Part shown: positions 7,888 to 16,659 of the stretch, one piece after another
Layout: every line of letters begins with the position of its first letter
How positions within the stretch are numbered: position 1 is the stretch's first letter
The notes under the pieces: model-generated
What the model saw: the letters and a program-made list of their open reading frames with translations, nothing else
Databases searched by the model: none
What the model was told of the DNA's origin: nothing
Made by a program: the position numbers and the translations under genes
NCBI RefSeq assembly: GCF_001570725.1
Contig: NZ_BCNV01000004.1
Location: 1 to 64,000, forward strand
Origin: Paenibacillus amylolyticus
GTDB taxonomy: Bacteria; Bacillota; Bacilli; Paenibacillales; Paenibacillaceae
Length of the DNA stretch: 64,000 nucleotides
Direction of reading: 5' to 3'

Positions 7888-9373
7888 GTGGTTTAACAAT
7901 AATAACTTTGCCAAAATACTTGCGCTTGCGGTGAGCCTGCTGCTCTGGTTCATGATTCATCTGGATGAAGTACCGACCACTCCTACGATTACGACAGGCA
8001 CAACCAACAAGGTTGTGGAACGTACGGTGCCTGTTCAACCTTATGGATTAGACAGCAACAGCTATGTGCTTACTTCATTAAGTACGGATGAGGTCCGGCT
8101 GGAGATCAAAGGACAGCGCTCAATGCTAACATCGATTTTTACCAATGATGATTACAAGGTACTGGTCGATCTGAGTCAGGTGAAAGATGGGTCCAATACA
8201 CTGCCGCTGGTACCTGATCTGCCTTCAGGGGTAGAAGTGGTCAGCATGGAACCTTCCATGGTTACGGTGAATGTAGAAAAATTGGGCACCAAATCCTTCA
8301 ATGTGAATATTGTACCCGAAGGGGAACCATCCGCCGGATACAGTGCTGGAACGCCCGTAATTGAACCTTCAGCTCCGGTTAAGGTAACTCTGCCCGAAGG
8401 GCAGCTTGAGGCTGTAGCGAAGGTCCAGGGCAGTGTGAGCGTGAAAGATGCCAAGGAAGATGTTATACAGAAAAAAGTGAAGCTTCAGGCATACGATGCT
8501 GAAGGCAAGGTCCTTGAAAATGCGATTATAACGCCTCAAACGGTTGAAGTCCGAGTTCCGGTCAATCAGCCCTATACATCTGTACCCTTAAGAATCAAAT
8601 ATTCGGGACAGCTTCCGGAAGGCCTGGTACTCTCCACGGTAGAGCCAAGCGTGAAAGAAGTCTCGGTTTATGGATCAGAGGATGCGCTTGCGGGTATACA
8701 GTCCTACGACCAAGTAACCCTTGATCTGACGCAGTTTGATCAGTCGGGTACGTCGACAGTTAACGTGGACTTGACGCCGCCTTCCGGTTTTGAGAAAATC
8801 GAGCCTAGTTCGATTCAGATTAAGGTAACCATATCACCATTTGACGAGGCAGAGGAGACGACCAAAGTCTTTCCGAACGTCCCCATTACGCTTACAGGTG
8901 CGGGGAATGGACTGGAAGGTACGCTGGTTACGCCTCGAAGTGGCGGTCTGAACCTCACACTTACAGGCTCAGCAAGCATGCTTGAGGGACTGAGTAGTGA
9001 TGATCTCACGTTGACCGGGGATCTTGCTGGCCTTGCGGTCGGAACGCATGAGATCAAGCTTGAAGCCGATCTGCCCCGTTTTGCCAAGCTGGATGAATCA
9101 TCCACTGCTTTGAGTGCGACGGTCAAAATTAGCGAAAAAGCTGAAGACACAACGACCACTCCTGGCGAAGAACCGACGGACGAGGGAACGGTAGCACCTG
9201 ACCCTACACCAGCCGAAGTCGAAAATGGGGAAACAGAGACTGCTCCTGATGAAGAAGAAACGGAATCGAATACGGATAATCAGGATCAGGGCCAACAGGG
9301 GAGTACCACCAATCGTGGAAATTTAAATAACAATAACAGTGGTACTGGCAGTAAAAGTGGCTCAAATCCGTAA
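7880..9373 (+). CDS. cdaR: CdaA regulator with YbbR domains
   Basis: A 497-residue membrane-anchored extracellular protein. An N-terminal helix at about 8-29 (FAKILALAVSLLLWFMIHL) is followed by four YbbR-type beta domains spanning about 45-410. The last 80 residues are a low-complexity tail rich in Thr, Glu, Asp, Asn, Gly and Ser. In Bacillus and Staphylococcus CdaR (YbbR) interacts with CdaA and changes its activity. The start at 7880 has GGGAGGACGTAACA before ATG and overlaps the cdaA end by 8 bases, suggesting translational coupling. An earlier in-frame ATG at 7838 lies inside cdaA and is less likely. Confidence 0.93.
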   Translation: MDKWFNNNNFAKILALAVSLLLWFMIHLDEVPTTPTITTGTTNKVVERTVPVQPYGLDSNSYVLTSLSTDEVRLEIKGQRSMLTSIFTNDDYKVLVDLSQVKDGSNTLPLVPDLPSGVEVVSMEPSMVTVNVEKLGTKSFNVNIVPEGEPSAGYSAGTPVIEPSAPVKVTLPEGQLEAVAKVQGSVSVKDAKEDVIQKKVKLQAYDAEGKVLENAIITPQTVEVRVPVNQPYTSVPLRIKYSGQLPEGLVLSTVEPSVKEVSVYGSEDALAGIQSYDQVTLDLTQFDQSGTSTVNVDLTPPSGFEKIEPSSIQIKVTISPFDEAEETTKVFPNVPITLTGAGNGLEGTLVTPRSGGLNLTLTGSASMLEGLSSDDLTLTGDLAGLAVGTHEIKLEADLPRFAKLDESSTALSATVKISEKAEDTTTTPGEEPTDEGTVAPDPTPAEVENGETETAPDEEETESNTDNQDQGQQGSTTNRGNLNNNNSGTGSKSGSNP

Positions 9374-9445
9374 ACGATCTAATTTTAAAATTCTTAAAAA
9401 ATAATAATAGTGCTCGTATATGATGCGAATAGAAGGAGTTAAATC

Positions 9446-10786
9446 ATGGGGAAATATTTTGGTACAGACGGAGTAAGAGGGGTTGCCAATAAAGAGTTAA
9501 CGGCAGAACTGGCTTACAGCATTGGACGTTGTGGTGGTTACGTGCTTGCAGGTGGTGTGGAAAGACCGAAAGTGGTTATCGGCATGGATACTCGTATCTC
9601 GGGATTGATGTTGGAATCCGCACTGGTTGCAGGTCTGTTGTCCATTGGCGCTGATGTGATTCGTCTGGGCGTTGTATCCACTCCGGGAGTGGCTTATATT
9701 TCACGTTTGTTGAAAGCTGACGCGGGCGTGATGATCTCGGCTTCCCACAATCCGGTTGAGGATAACGGAATCAAGTTCTTTGGCGGAGATGGTTTCAAGC
9801 TGTCTGATGAAACAGAGAACCGGATTGAAGAACTGATGGATGCGGAGACAGATCAATTGCCACGGCCAGTTGGTGGCGGCCTGGGTACCGTAACGACGGA
9901 TGAAGAATCCCGTTATCGTTACCTCGATTTCCTGAAAACAACAGTAAATGAGTCGTTCTCTGGTCTTAAAATTGTTTTGGACTGTGCAAACGGGGCAGCT
10001 TATGAGCTGGCACCGAAGTTGTTCAGTGAACTTGGTGCAGAAGTCATTGCCATTGGCGCTGAGCCTAACGGCCTGAATATCAATGAGCAATGTGGATCAA
10101 CTCATCCAGAGAACCTGAAACAAGAAGTGCTCAAACATGGAGCAGATCTGGGTCTTGCTTTTGACGGGGATGCGGATCGTCTGATTGCTATTGATGAGAC
10201 AGGCGCTGAGGTGGATGGAGACTTCATTCTGTGTATTTGTGGTGATGCGATGAATCGTGCAGGAAAACTGAAAGATAGTACAGTTGTATCGACCGTTATG
10301 AGTAACATCGGGTTCTACAAAGCAACGGAGAAACTTGCACTGAAAACAGCTAAAACGGCTGTAGGTGACCGTTATGTGATGGAGGAAATGCGTCGCGGCG
10401 GTTACAACCTGGGCGGAGAGCAGTCTGGCCATGTTATTTTCCTGGATTACAATACAACTGGTGACGGTATGCTAACTGCGATTCAACTCGTGGATACGCT
10501 TAAAGCTTCCGGTAAAAAACTGAGTGAACTTAAAGCGCTGATGACCCAGTACCCACAAGTATTGGTGAATGTGCGTGTTGAAGATAAGAGCAAATACGAG
10601 GGAAATTCAGCAATTGAGCAAGCTATTGCTACAGTAGAACAACAACTCGGCGATAATGGACGCGTGCTCGTTCGTGCTTCAGGTACTGAATCCCTGATCC
10701 GTGTTATGGCGGAAGGACCAGACAAAGACGAACTTGAACAATTTGTGTCCCAAATCGCAGATGTAGTGCAAAAAGAACTGGTATAG
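9446..10786 (+). CDS. glmM: Phosphoglucosamine mutase
   Basis: Interconverts glucosamine 6-phosphate and glucosamine 1-phosphate in UDP-GlcNAc synthesis for peptidoglycan. The 446-residue length is typical. The start MGKYFGTDGVRG is the family signature, the phosphoserine loop is ISASHNP with catalytic Ser100, the metal loop is DGDADR and the phosphate-binding site RASGTESLIRVM lies near the end. AGAAGGAGTTAAATC precedes ATG. It is last in the cdaA operon, 72 bases after cdaR, and upstream of glmS. GlmM is also known to inhibit CdaA in Bacillus. Confidence 0.97.
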   Translation: MGKYFGTDGVRGVANKELTAELAYSIGRCGGYVLAGGVERPKVVIGMDTRISGLMLESALVAGLLSIGADVIRLGVVSTPGVAYISRLLKADAGVMISASHNPVEDNGIKFFGGDGFKLSDETENRIEELMDAETDQLPRPVGGGLGTVTTDEESRYRYLDFLKTTVNESFSGLKIVLDCANGAAYELAPKLFSELGAEVIAIGAEPNGLNINEQCGSTHPENLKQEVLKHGADLGLAFDGDADRLIAIDETGAEVDGDFILCICGDAMNRAGKLKDSTVVSTVMSNIGFYKATEKLALKTAKTAVGDRYVMEEMRRGGYNLGGEQSGHVIFLDYNTTGDGMLTAIQLVDTLKASGKKLSELKALMTQYPQVLVNVRVEDKSKYEGNSAIEQAIATVEQQLGDNGRVLVRASGTESLIRVMAEGPDKDELEQFVSQIADVVQKELV

Positions 10787-10895
10787 GACTTATTCTTGAA
10801 TATTCCTGCGTCCCGGCCTGATGAGACCATAGGTCCGTTTATCCGGTCGGGATTGTGGGTAAATATGCTGAAATTGTCACAGGTACTTTGCTCCA

Positions 10896-10924
10896 TTGCA
10901 AAATGGACCTGACGTGCATATAAT
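10896..10924 (+). promoter_or_regulatory. Vegetative promoter for the glmS ribozyme transcript
   Basis: TTGCAA at 10896-10901 and a perfect TATAAT at 10919-10924 are separated by 17 bases. Transcription would start near 10931, about 50 bases before the ribozyme cleavage site. Confidence 0.75.
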
Positions 10925-10974
10925 GAGTGGAGTCGTCATTCAGACACAGAAAGTGAGGAACGTAAGGTTACAGT

Positions 10975-11172
10975 TACACAAGCGCCAGAGCTTGGAGTTG
11001 CGCGGGATGATGTTGATCAGGATTTCTTCGAGGTTGGTTGAAGGAAAGCTGATTAACATCAACGGCAATCAAGCTGACGAGGTGGAGGTGTTCGGATTGT
11101 TCGGCGGGGACCTCCCGGTGAAGCACCAGAGCCGTAAACCGGATTGCGGAAAATGGATGGGTGACTGTCCAC
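10975..11172 (+). ncRNA. glmS ribozyme (GlcN6P-dependent riboswitch)
   Basis: The glmS leader contains the conserved ribozyme blocks in order: AGCGCCAGAGCTTG, GCTGACGAGGTGGAGGT, TTCGGCGGGGACCTCCCGG and a distal GGATGGGTGACTGTCC hairpin. In this family glucosamine 6-phosphate acts as cofactor for self-cleavage just 5' of the G in A-GCGCC, here between 10981 and 10982. This destabilises the glmS mRNA and gives feedback control. The 3' boundary is approximate. Confidence 0.93.
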
Positions 11173-11452
11173 ACAACGCGCCGGTGCAGGTGCAAGAGTT
11201 AAACTAAAATTCAAATGAATGTGCGTGAAGAGCGTAAACAGTACGCGGACGGGAAAATGATGTACATTCATGATTGCATTCATAACAGCTTATGATGACT
11301 GCGGGGCGACACGAGGTCGCTCTGATCATTGATAATTGAATAGGTAACAAGTATTCATGAAACGTTAGGCAATCACTCATTTTTCCGATATGCCGCCTCT
11401 GCCTGTTTCTCTTCGTGACACAGTATTCATATACAAACGGAGGAAATAAATT

Positions 11453-13285
11453 ATGTGCGGTATTGTTGGATATATTGGTAATAAGAACACTCAATCGGTA
11501 TTGGTCGAAGGTTTGAAGAAACTCGAGTATCGTGGTTATGATTCTGCAGGTATCGCAGTATTCACACCGGAAGGTCTGCAAATCACGAAAGCTCTGGGTC
11601 GTCTTGCGAATCTTGAAGCCAAGCTGGATGGTGCACCACTGGTAGGTAATGCCGGAATCGGACACACACGTTGGGCAACTCATGGTAAACCATCGGATGA
11701 GAACTCTCATCCACACACGGATGGAAGCCAGAAGTTCTCTGTTGTGCATAACGGTATTATTGAGAACTACCTTGATCTGAAGGATGAATTGATGGCTCAA
11801 GGTCACACGTTCACTTCCGAGACAGATACTGAGGTTATCTCTCACCTGATCGCACGTGAATACAACGGTGATATCGTTAAAACAGTGCAAAAAGTAATCA
11901 CGTTGTTGCGTGGTGCATTCGCACTGGGTGTATTGACAGAGCATGAGCCTGAGAAACTCGTAGCTGTGCGTCAAGCAAGCCCATTGATTATTGGTATTGG
12001 TGAAGGCGAGAACTTCATTGGTTCCGACATTCCGGCAATTCTGGAACATACACGTAACGTGTACATTCTGAATGATGGTGAAATGGCTGTATTGACACAT
12101 GATGCTGTCGAATTGATGACGATTGAAGGCAACTTTATTTCTCGGGAAATGATTCGTGTCGATTGGGATGCTGTAACCGCAGAAAAAGGCGGATTCGAGC
12201 ACTTCATGCTGAAAGAAATTCATGAGCAACCAAAAGCATATCGTGATACAATGCTGGGTCGCATCGATAATGAAGGTAAAAAAGTTCAACTTCCTGAGTT
12301 GAAAATGACTGAAGAACAAATTAAAAATATCCGTAACGTTCAAATCATTGCATGTGGTACAGCGTACCATGCAGGTCTGGTTGGACGTACAGTGATTGAG
12401 CAATTGGTGCGTATTCCGGTTGAAACAGATGTGGCTTCCGAGTACCGTTACCGTTCCCCAATCGTGCACAAAGATACACTCGTAATCGTAGTGAGCCAAT
12501 CCGGTGAAACTGCCGATACGCTTGCTGCATTGCGTGAAGCACAATCCAATGGCGCACATGTACTGGCAATCACAAACGTAGTGGGTAGCTCCATTGCACG
12601 TGATGCAGATGATGTTATCGCAACATTGGCAGGTCCTGAAATTGCAGTAGCTTCTACCAAAGCGTATACTTCGCAGTTGATTGCGTTCAACTTGCTTGGT
12701 CTGTACCTTGCACAAGTTCGTGGTACTCAATCTGCAGAAGAGATTGAACACACGCTGGCAGCGATGCAAGCATTGCCTGAGCAAGTGGAATCCATGTTGG
12801 AGCAAGCGGAAGCAATCAAAGGATATGCAGAGCAAATCTCCAAACATGAACATCTCTTCTTCATCGGTCGTGGTCTTGACTATGCAGTAGCTCAAGAAGG
12901 ATCTTTGAAGTTGAAAGAGATCTCTTACATTCACTCCGAAGCGTATGCTGCGGGTGAGTTGAAACACGGTACGCTTGCATTGATCGAAGAAGGTATCCCT
13001 GTTATTGCCCTGGCAACGCAGGAGAACGTACTTGAGAAAACAGTGAGCAACATTAAGGAAGTGAAAGCACGTGGCGCGGATGTACTGGCAATTACGTACG
13101 AAGAGCACGTAGCACCATTGCTGAAATCCGTAGACCAAGCGTTTGCCATTCCTAAGACGTTGCCACTCTTGAGCCCGGCTCTGTCTGTAGTTGCGCTGCA
13201 ATTGCTGGCATACTACGCTTCCCTGGCACTGGGTCACGATGTGGATAAACCACGTAACCTGGCGAAAAGCGTAACGGTTGAGTAA
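11453..13285 (+). CDS. glmS: Glutamine--fructose-6-phosphate aminotransferase
   Basis: Makes glucosamine 6-phosphate from fructose 6-phosphate and glutamine, the committed step towards UDP-GlcNAc. The 610-residue protein starts MCGIVGYIG, with Cys2 the N-terminal nucleophile of the glutaminase domain (about 1-225; HNGIIENY and GHTRWATHG motifs). Two SIS isomerase domains follow (about 285-420 and 455-595), with SQSGETADTLAALREA. The C-terminus DKPRNLAKSVTVE is the conserved family end. AACGGAGGAAATAAATT precedes ATG. The upstream ribozyme shows feedback control at the mRNA level. Confidence 0.98.
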   Translation: MCGIVGYIGNKNTQSVLVEGLKKLEYRGYDSAGIAVFTPEGLQITKALGRLANLEAKLDGAPLVGNAGIGHTRWATHGKPSDENSHPHTDGSQKFSVVHNGIIENYLDLKDELMAQGHTFTSETDTEVISHLIAREYNGDIVKTVQKVITLLRGAFALGVLTEHEPEKLVAVRQASPLIIGIGEGENFIGSDIPAILEHTRNVYILNDGEMAVLTHDAVELMTIEGNFISREMIRVDWDAVTAEKGGFEHFMLKEIHEQPKAYRDTMLGRIDNEGKKVQLPELKMTEEQIKNIRNVQIIACGTAYHAGLVGRTVIEQLVRIPVETDVASEYRYRSPIVHKDTLVIVVSQSGETADTLAALREAQSNGAHVLAITNVVGSSIARDADDVIATLAGPEIAVASTKAYTSQLIAFNLLGLYLAQVRGTQSAEEIEHTLAAMQALPEQVESMLEQAEAIKGYAEQISKHEHLFFIGRGLDYAVAQEGSLKLKEISYIHSEAYAAGELKHGTLALIEEGIPVIALATQENVLEKTVSNIKEVKARGADVLAITYEEHVAPLLKSVDQAFAIPKTLPLLSPALSVVALQLLAYYASLALGHDVDKPRNLAKSVTVE

Positions 13286-13320
13286 CAGATTGTTAAATTC
13301 TTATAACATTTAAGTATATT

Positions 13321-13360
13321 AAAAAGGGTCCTGATGACATTTGTCATTAGGACCCTTTTT
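13321..13360 (+). terminator. Terminator after glmS
   Basis: AAAAAGGGTCCTGATGACA and TGTCATTAGGACCCTTTTT form a 19-bp stem with one G-T pair around TT, ending in a T-run. The symmetric A/T runs mean it could work in both directions. Confidence 0.9.
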
Positions 13361-13724
13361 GTTATGACCTATCCATTGTTAGCCTATCCATTATGATTCT
13401 ATCGCTAAGGTTCTTATTTCGAAATCAGTAGGAGAGAGGGCACATTTATGAAATCCTATGACTGATAGCCGAGGCTATAGGATAAATTCTCTGATGTTAT
13501 AGGGACGCACAGGGAGTATATCTATGTCTCAAGAATAATATACAATAATAGTTGTTATATGAACTTATATTCTTAATCCAGAGATAATACAGCTTAATGA
13601 CTCTCCACAAGATCAGTTTTTAACGGTATGCCTATGAGCAACAGGATAATTTGCAATGAGTATGAAAATGATGCTCATAAATAGCGTTATCCATTGTCAT
13701 ATTTGTTTCGAAATATACTATTGG
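13361..13724. other. Intergenic region without a recognisable gene
   Basis: AT-rich sequence between the glmS terminator and the 3' end of the nitroreductase gene. I see no ORF with a ribosome binding site beyond a five-codon frame, no tRNA and no clear hairpin. Confidence 0.4.
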
Positions 13725-14375
13725 TTACGCCCAAGTCGTAATCGTTTCAACCGGGAGACGATAGGAAGGATACCCTTCTTTGGCTGCTTTCCCTATGGAG
13801 ATTAACATCACGGGCTGGAACCGTTCTTTATCCAAGCCGAAAACTTCAGCAATCTGGTCTTTGTCATAGCCGGCCATAGGGTTCGTATCATAGCCATGAG
13901 CACGGGCAACGAGCATGAGTTGCATGGATATGAGGCCTGAGTCAATGAGGTTCATATCACGCAGTTCGGATGCGTTTATGTTCGCATAGTAAGGTTTCAC
14001 CTGCTGCATCTGCATATCCATGATGTCTTGTGGCATATACCCAAGTTCGACTGATTTGCTGAAAATCTCTTCCATGTATTCAACGTTGTCAGCATCGTAA
14101 AAGACGGCAATGACAGCCGAAGACGTTAGTGCCTGTGTCTGGTTAAAAGAGGCCAGTGGTGCAAGCTTCTCTTTGCCTTCAGCACTGTCGATAACAAGAA
14201 AACGCCAAGGTTGCATGTTAATGGCCGAAGGAGCACGTGAAGCTTTCGCTAATATTTCGGTCATCTCCTCGCGACTGATTTTCACTTCAGGGTCGTAGGC
14301 TTTAACGGAATGGCGCTCCAAAACGATGGTATCAAAATCATTTGTTTTGTTGAATTTGCCGGTAATTGTATTCAT
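13725..14375 (-). CDS. Nitroreductase family protein
   Basis: An FMN-dependent NAD(P)H oxidoreductase of the nitroreductase fold, 216 residues. The N-terminal LERHSVKAYDPEVKIS and SRAPSAINMQPWRFLVID carry the usual FMN phosphate-binding Arg/Ser and the QPWRF motif. The C-terminal LISIGKAAKEGYPSYRLPVE matches the family's closing strand. The physiological substrate cannot be told; quinones, nitro compounds or enones are possible. The start is set by GAGGAGAG eight bases upstream; an ATG six codons earlier overlaps that site. It is divergent from a MerR regulator at 14504, which probably controls it. Confidence 0.88.
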   Translation of the reverse strand: MNTITGKFNKTNDFDTIVLERHSVKAYDPEVKISREEMTEILAKASRAPSAINMQPWRFLVIDSAEGKEKLAPLASFNQTQALTSSAVIAVFYDADNVEYMEEIFSKSVELGYMPQDIMDMQMQQVKPYYANINASELRDMNLIDSGLISMQLMLVARAHGYDTNPMAGYDKDQIAEVFGLDKERFQPVMLISIGKAAKEGYPSYRLPVETITTWA

Positions 14376-14456
14376 ATCGATATCTCTCCTCATATCTATA
14401 TTGGTGAGAGTGGGTATAGGTTATATCTCCATCTGTCTCACTATGAGGATTGTAAA

Positions 14457-14476
14457 CTATGAAGTATACTTTATAG
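14457..14476. promoter_or_regulatory. Candidate MerR operator palindrome
   Basis: CTATGAAGTA and TACTTTATAG form a 20-base inverted repeat with one mismatched pair. It lies between the divergent nitroreductase and MerR genes, 27 bases before the MerR start. The operator role is inferred from position and symmetry. Confidence 0.5.
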
Positions 14477-14503
14477 CAAGAAGAAGATACGGGGGAAATC
14501 CAT

Positions 14504-14869
14504 ATGAAAATTAGTGAAGTAGCGAACCATGTAAACCTTCCGATATCCACGATTCGTTACTACGAGAAAATAGGTATTATCCCGGATGAACATATGCTAA
14601 GAGATCATAACAACTATCGAATATATGCGGAGAGCATTATTCAGCATCTGGAAGTGGTCAAACAATGTGTAGCCGTAGGCTTTTCGATTCATGAGATCCA
14701 GTCCATGATCTCTAAAGACGGGTTTTCAAGTAAAGATCAAGCAAGCATTATCCAAGCAAAAATATCAGAAATTGAAGAAGCACAAAAACAATTAGAGCAT
14801 TCCAAACAAAATCTGTACGAAATTCTTAAATCGGATATCACGTGTGAGGATGGTTTCGGTAAGTATTGA
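14504..14869 (+). CDS. MerR family transcriptional regulator
   Basis: A 121-residue DNA-binding regulator. The N-terminal MerR winged helix (MKISEVANHVNLPISTIRYY, then EKIGIIP) covers about 1-70, followed by a dimerising coiled coil at about 80-115. The short C-terminal tail contains one cysteine (ITCEDGFGKY), not the metal-binding pattern of mercury or copper sensors, so the ligand is unknown; members of this size next to nitroreductases often respond to electrophiles. GGGGGAAATCCAT precedes ATG. It is divergent from the nitroreductase, with a palindrome in the shared promoter region. Confidence 0.88.
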   Translation: MKISEVANHVNLPISTIRYYEKIGIIPDEHMLRDHNNYRIYAESIIQHLEVVKQCVAVGFSIHEIQSMISKDGFSSKDQASIIQAKISEIEEAQKQLEHSKQNLYEILKSDITCEDGFGKY

Positions 14870-14911
14870 GCCGGACGTCCTCCTGAGGATTTCATTCAGT
14901 ACGGTCTTACC

Positions 14912-15586
14912 TCAAATCGAAACAATAGAGTACAGACCGTCCTGTATACTTAGACTGCCGGGCTGCCCAGTTTTCACCTTAACCTCAGTAGCAAATACAC
15001 CTGGCATGCGCCCGTCTGGGAACCAGGGCATCTGTTTATCAATGACAATAAACATGCCTTCTGCGTTACCCGTGGGAGAGAATTTCTTTCCGTCTCCAGC
15101 AAAGGGTTCAAGTCGATAATGCCCATTCAATGTGCTCATCATCTCAGGAACATCATCGACAGGCAGGCCGATTTCACTTATGCATAACAGATGATTCGCT
15201 TCAAAAGCTTCCTCGACTGCATTATCGAGTGAGTGGTGAGCAATGAATTCCATCAAGTTGCCGTTTGGATCATAGAAGTAGAAGGCTGTTGCATCCCAGT
15301 AGGGGAAATAGAATTCATCCTGTCCATCTTTGGAAAGCAACGGAATGTTACGGTCTTGGGCCCACCTCTTCGCATCAGCAAGTTTATTTGTTGGAATCGT
15401 AAACGCTACATGATAGTAAGGCTTCTCCTGTTCTGGAGCCTTCTTGAATGAAAGGACCGAGTCTCCCGCATGAAATGAAACGAAAGTAGGATTATCCTCC
15501 ACAACATCCAACTCCAATAGTGTACCGTAAAACTCCTTTATGGCCTCGATCTGATGTGCCAACAATCCAACTTCTTTTATTTTCAT
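14912..15586 (-). CDS. VOC family (glyoxalase/dioxygenase fold) protein
   Basis: A 224-residue protein with two vicinal-oxygen-chelate modules (about 1-115 and 120-220). The first contains FYFYDPNGNLMEFIAHH, a typical metal-site strand with the Glu ligand. The second (ISEIGLPVDDVPEMMSTLNG) is shorter and lacks an obvious equivalent. The overall shape resembles CatE/ring-cleaving dioxygenase relatives and resistance-type VOC proteins; the reaction is unknown. The start at 15586 has AAAAGGAGAGGTATTGAA upstream. It lies 22 bases downstream of the LysR gene on the same strand, so both probably share a transcript. Confidence 0.85.
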   Translation of the reverse strand: MKIKEVGLLAHQIEAIKEFYGTLLELDVVEDNPTFVSFHAGDSVLSFKKAPEQEKPYYHVAFTIPTNKLADAKRWAQDRNIPLLSKDGQDEFYFPYWDATAFYFYDPNGNLMEFIAHHSLDNAVEEAFEANHLLCISEIGLPVDDVPEMMSTLNGHYRLEPFAGDGKKFSPTGNAEGMFIVIDKQMPWFPDGRMPGVFATEVKVKTGQPGSLSIQDGLYSIVSI

Positions 15587-15608
15587 TTCAATACCTCTCC
15601 TTTTAAAC

Positions 15609-16490
15609 TTACCTTTGATTGAAATACTCGATTGTCTTCTCAATAAATGCTTTAGCTGATTGTGTCAGGTAACGGTCGGACCGATGGATGATCTCAAAGT
15701 GTCGGTATGGCGGATCGTCTGTAATTCGAATGCAACGTAGCGTGGGTTCATTCATAGCTTGGATCAGAGGATAAGGCAGCAGTGTTCCTCCGACGTTGGC
15801 TTTGACCAGGCTAATGATAGAGGTCGCCGAGCTGGTTTCCATGATGGTATTTAGGGTGAATCCATATTTACGGCAATAGCTGTCGACCAATTCTCTGCCT
15901 GTAAATCCTTCGGGGAACATCACCGTTTGGATATCACGCAGTTCCTGGATTCCAATCGTACCTCGTTCTGCCCAATCATGATTCTCGGAAACGACCAGTA
16001 CATACTCTTCGCTGCACAAAGGAATGCGTACAAGCCGATCATCAGGGGCAGAGGTGATCTCAATGCCGATGTCGACTTCATTTTCCAACACTTGATTCAC
16101 GACATAGATCGAAGAGATCACCTTCAATTGCACTTTGGGGAATCGGGCATGAAAATCAACGAGCAGTGGAGTGAGACGATAATCCAAATCGGATGGAAGA
16201 ACACCAACGACTAATCGACCTCTCTGATCATTGCGGAATTCAGCTAGCGCATCTTGGGTATTCTGTAAATGCCGGATCATCTGTACACAGTGCTCCAGAA
16301 ACAGAGACCCTGCCTGAGTCATCACGATCTTTTTGCCAACACGGTCAAATAAAGGAACACCAAGTTCATCCTCCAACCCACGTATTTGTTGACTCAACGT
16401 AGGTTGAGATATGCCAAGTTTCTCAGCTGCCCGAGTAAAATGAAGCTCCTCGCACACTGTAATAAAGTTCTCCATCTGACGAATCTCCAT
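15609..16490 (-). CDS. LysR family transcriptional regulator
   Basis: A 293-residue regulator with an N-terminal winged helix-turn-helix (MEIRQMENFITVCEELHFTR, then AAEKLGISQPTLSQQIRGLE) and a periplasmic-binding-like effector domain at about 90-293 (RGRLVVGVLPSDLDYRLTPL at its start). It is closest in style to CynR/BsdA-type members, but the effector cannot be read from sequence. The start at 16490 follows GAAGGTGAATTC; an earlier ATG at 16508 is possible. It is divergent from an MFS transporter at 16660, with overlapping inverted repeats between them. Confidence 0.9.
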   Translation of the reverse strand: MEIRQMENFITVCEELHFTRAAEKLGISQPTLSQQIRGLEDELGVPLFDRVGKKIVMTQAGSLFLEHCVQMIRHLQNTQDALAEFRNDQRGRLVVGVLPSDLDYRLTPLLVDFHARFPKVQLKVISSIYVVNQVLENEVDIGIEITSAPDDRLVRIPLCSEEYVLVVSENHDWAERGTIGIQELRDIQTVMFPEGFTGRELVDSYCRKYGFTLNTIMETSSATSIISLVKANVGGTLLPYPLIQAMNEPTLRCIRITDDPPYRHFEIIHRSDRYLTQSAKAFIEKTIEYFNQR

Positions 16491-16533
16491 GAATTCACCT
16501 TCAATCATTGGTTTTAGTAATCATTTTAATAGA

Positions 16534-16564
16534 AACAATAGTATTGTTCAATCATTATATTGAA
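16534..16564. promoter_or_regulatory. Candidate LysR operator (two overlapping inverted repeats)
   Basis: AACAATA-G-TATTGTT (16534-16548) is a perfect palindrome. It overlaps TTCAAT-N6-ATTGAA (16547-16564), also perfect. Both lie between the divergent LysR and MFS genes, where LysR proteins usually bind T-N11-A type repeats. Confidence 0.55.
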
Positions 16565-16659
16565 TCTATACTTAGTCAATGTACCAACCCAAGATCCTTT
16601 CGCGGCCCAATAAGATCTTTGGTGAAGGCAAGAATACTACTACCATGAGGTGATCCATA

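Noticed and set aside
10810..10856. Hairpin TCCCGGCC/GGTCGGGA after glmM as a terminator
   Set aside because: The stem is convincing but no T-run follows (TTGTGGG), so I did not list it as an intrinsic terminator; it could be another RNA structure.
10896..11207. A 103-codon plus-strand frame upstream of glmS
   Set aside because: It overlaps the promoter and the glmS ribozyme, whose conserved blocks explain the sequence; no ribosome binding site or protein family is seen.
11204..13237. A 677-codon open frame on the minus strand opposite glmS
   Set aside because: It is antisense to a strongly conserved gene, has no ribosome site and its composition (many Cys, His, Gln) is typical of a shadow frame created by glmS codon use. 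Length alone is not evidence here.
14901..14940. Inverted repeat ACGGTCT/AGACCGT between MerR and VOC 3' ends as a shared terminator
   Set aside because: A 26-base loop and no T-run on either strand make a terminator doubtful, and it lies partly inside the VOC coding region.
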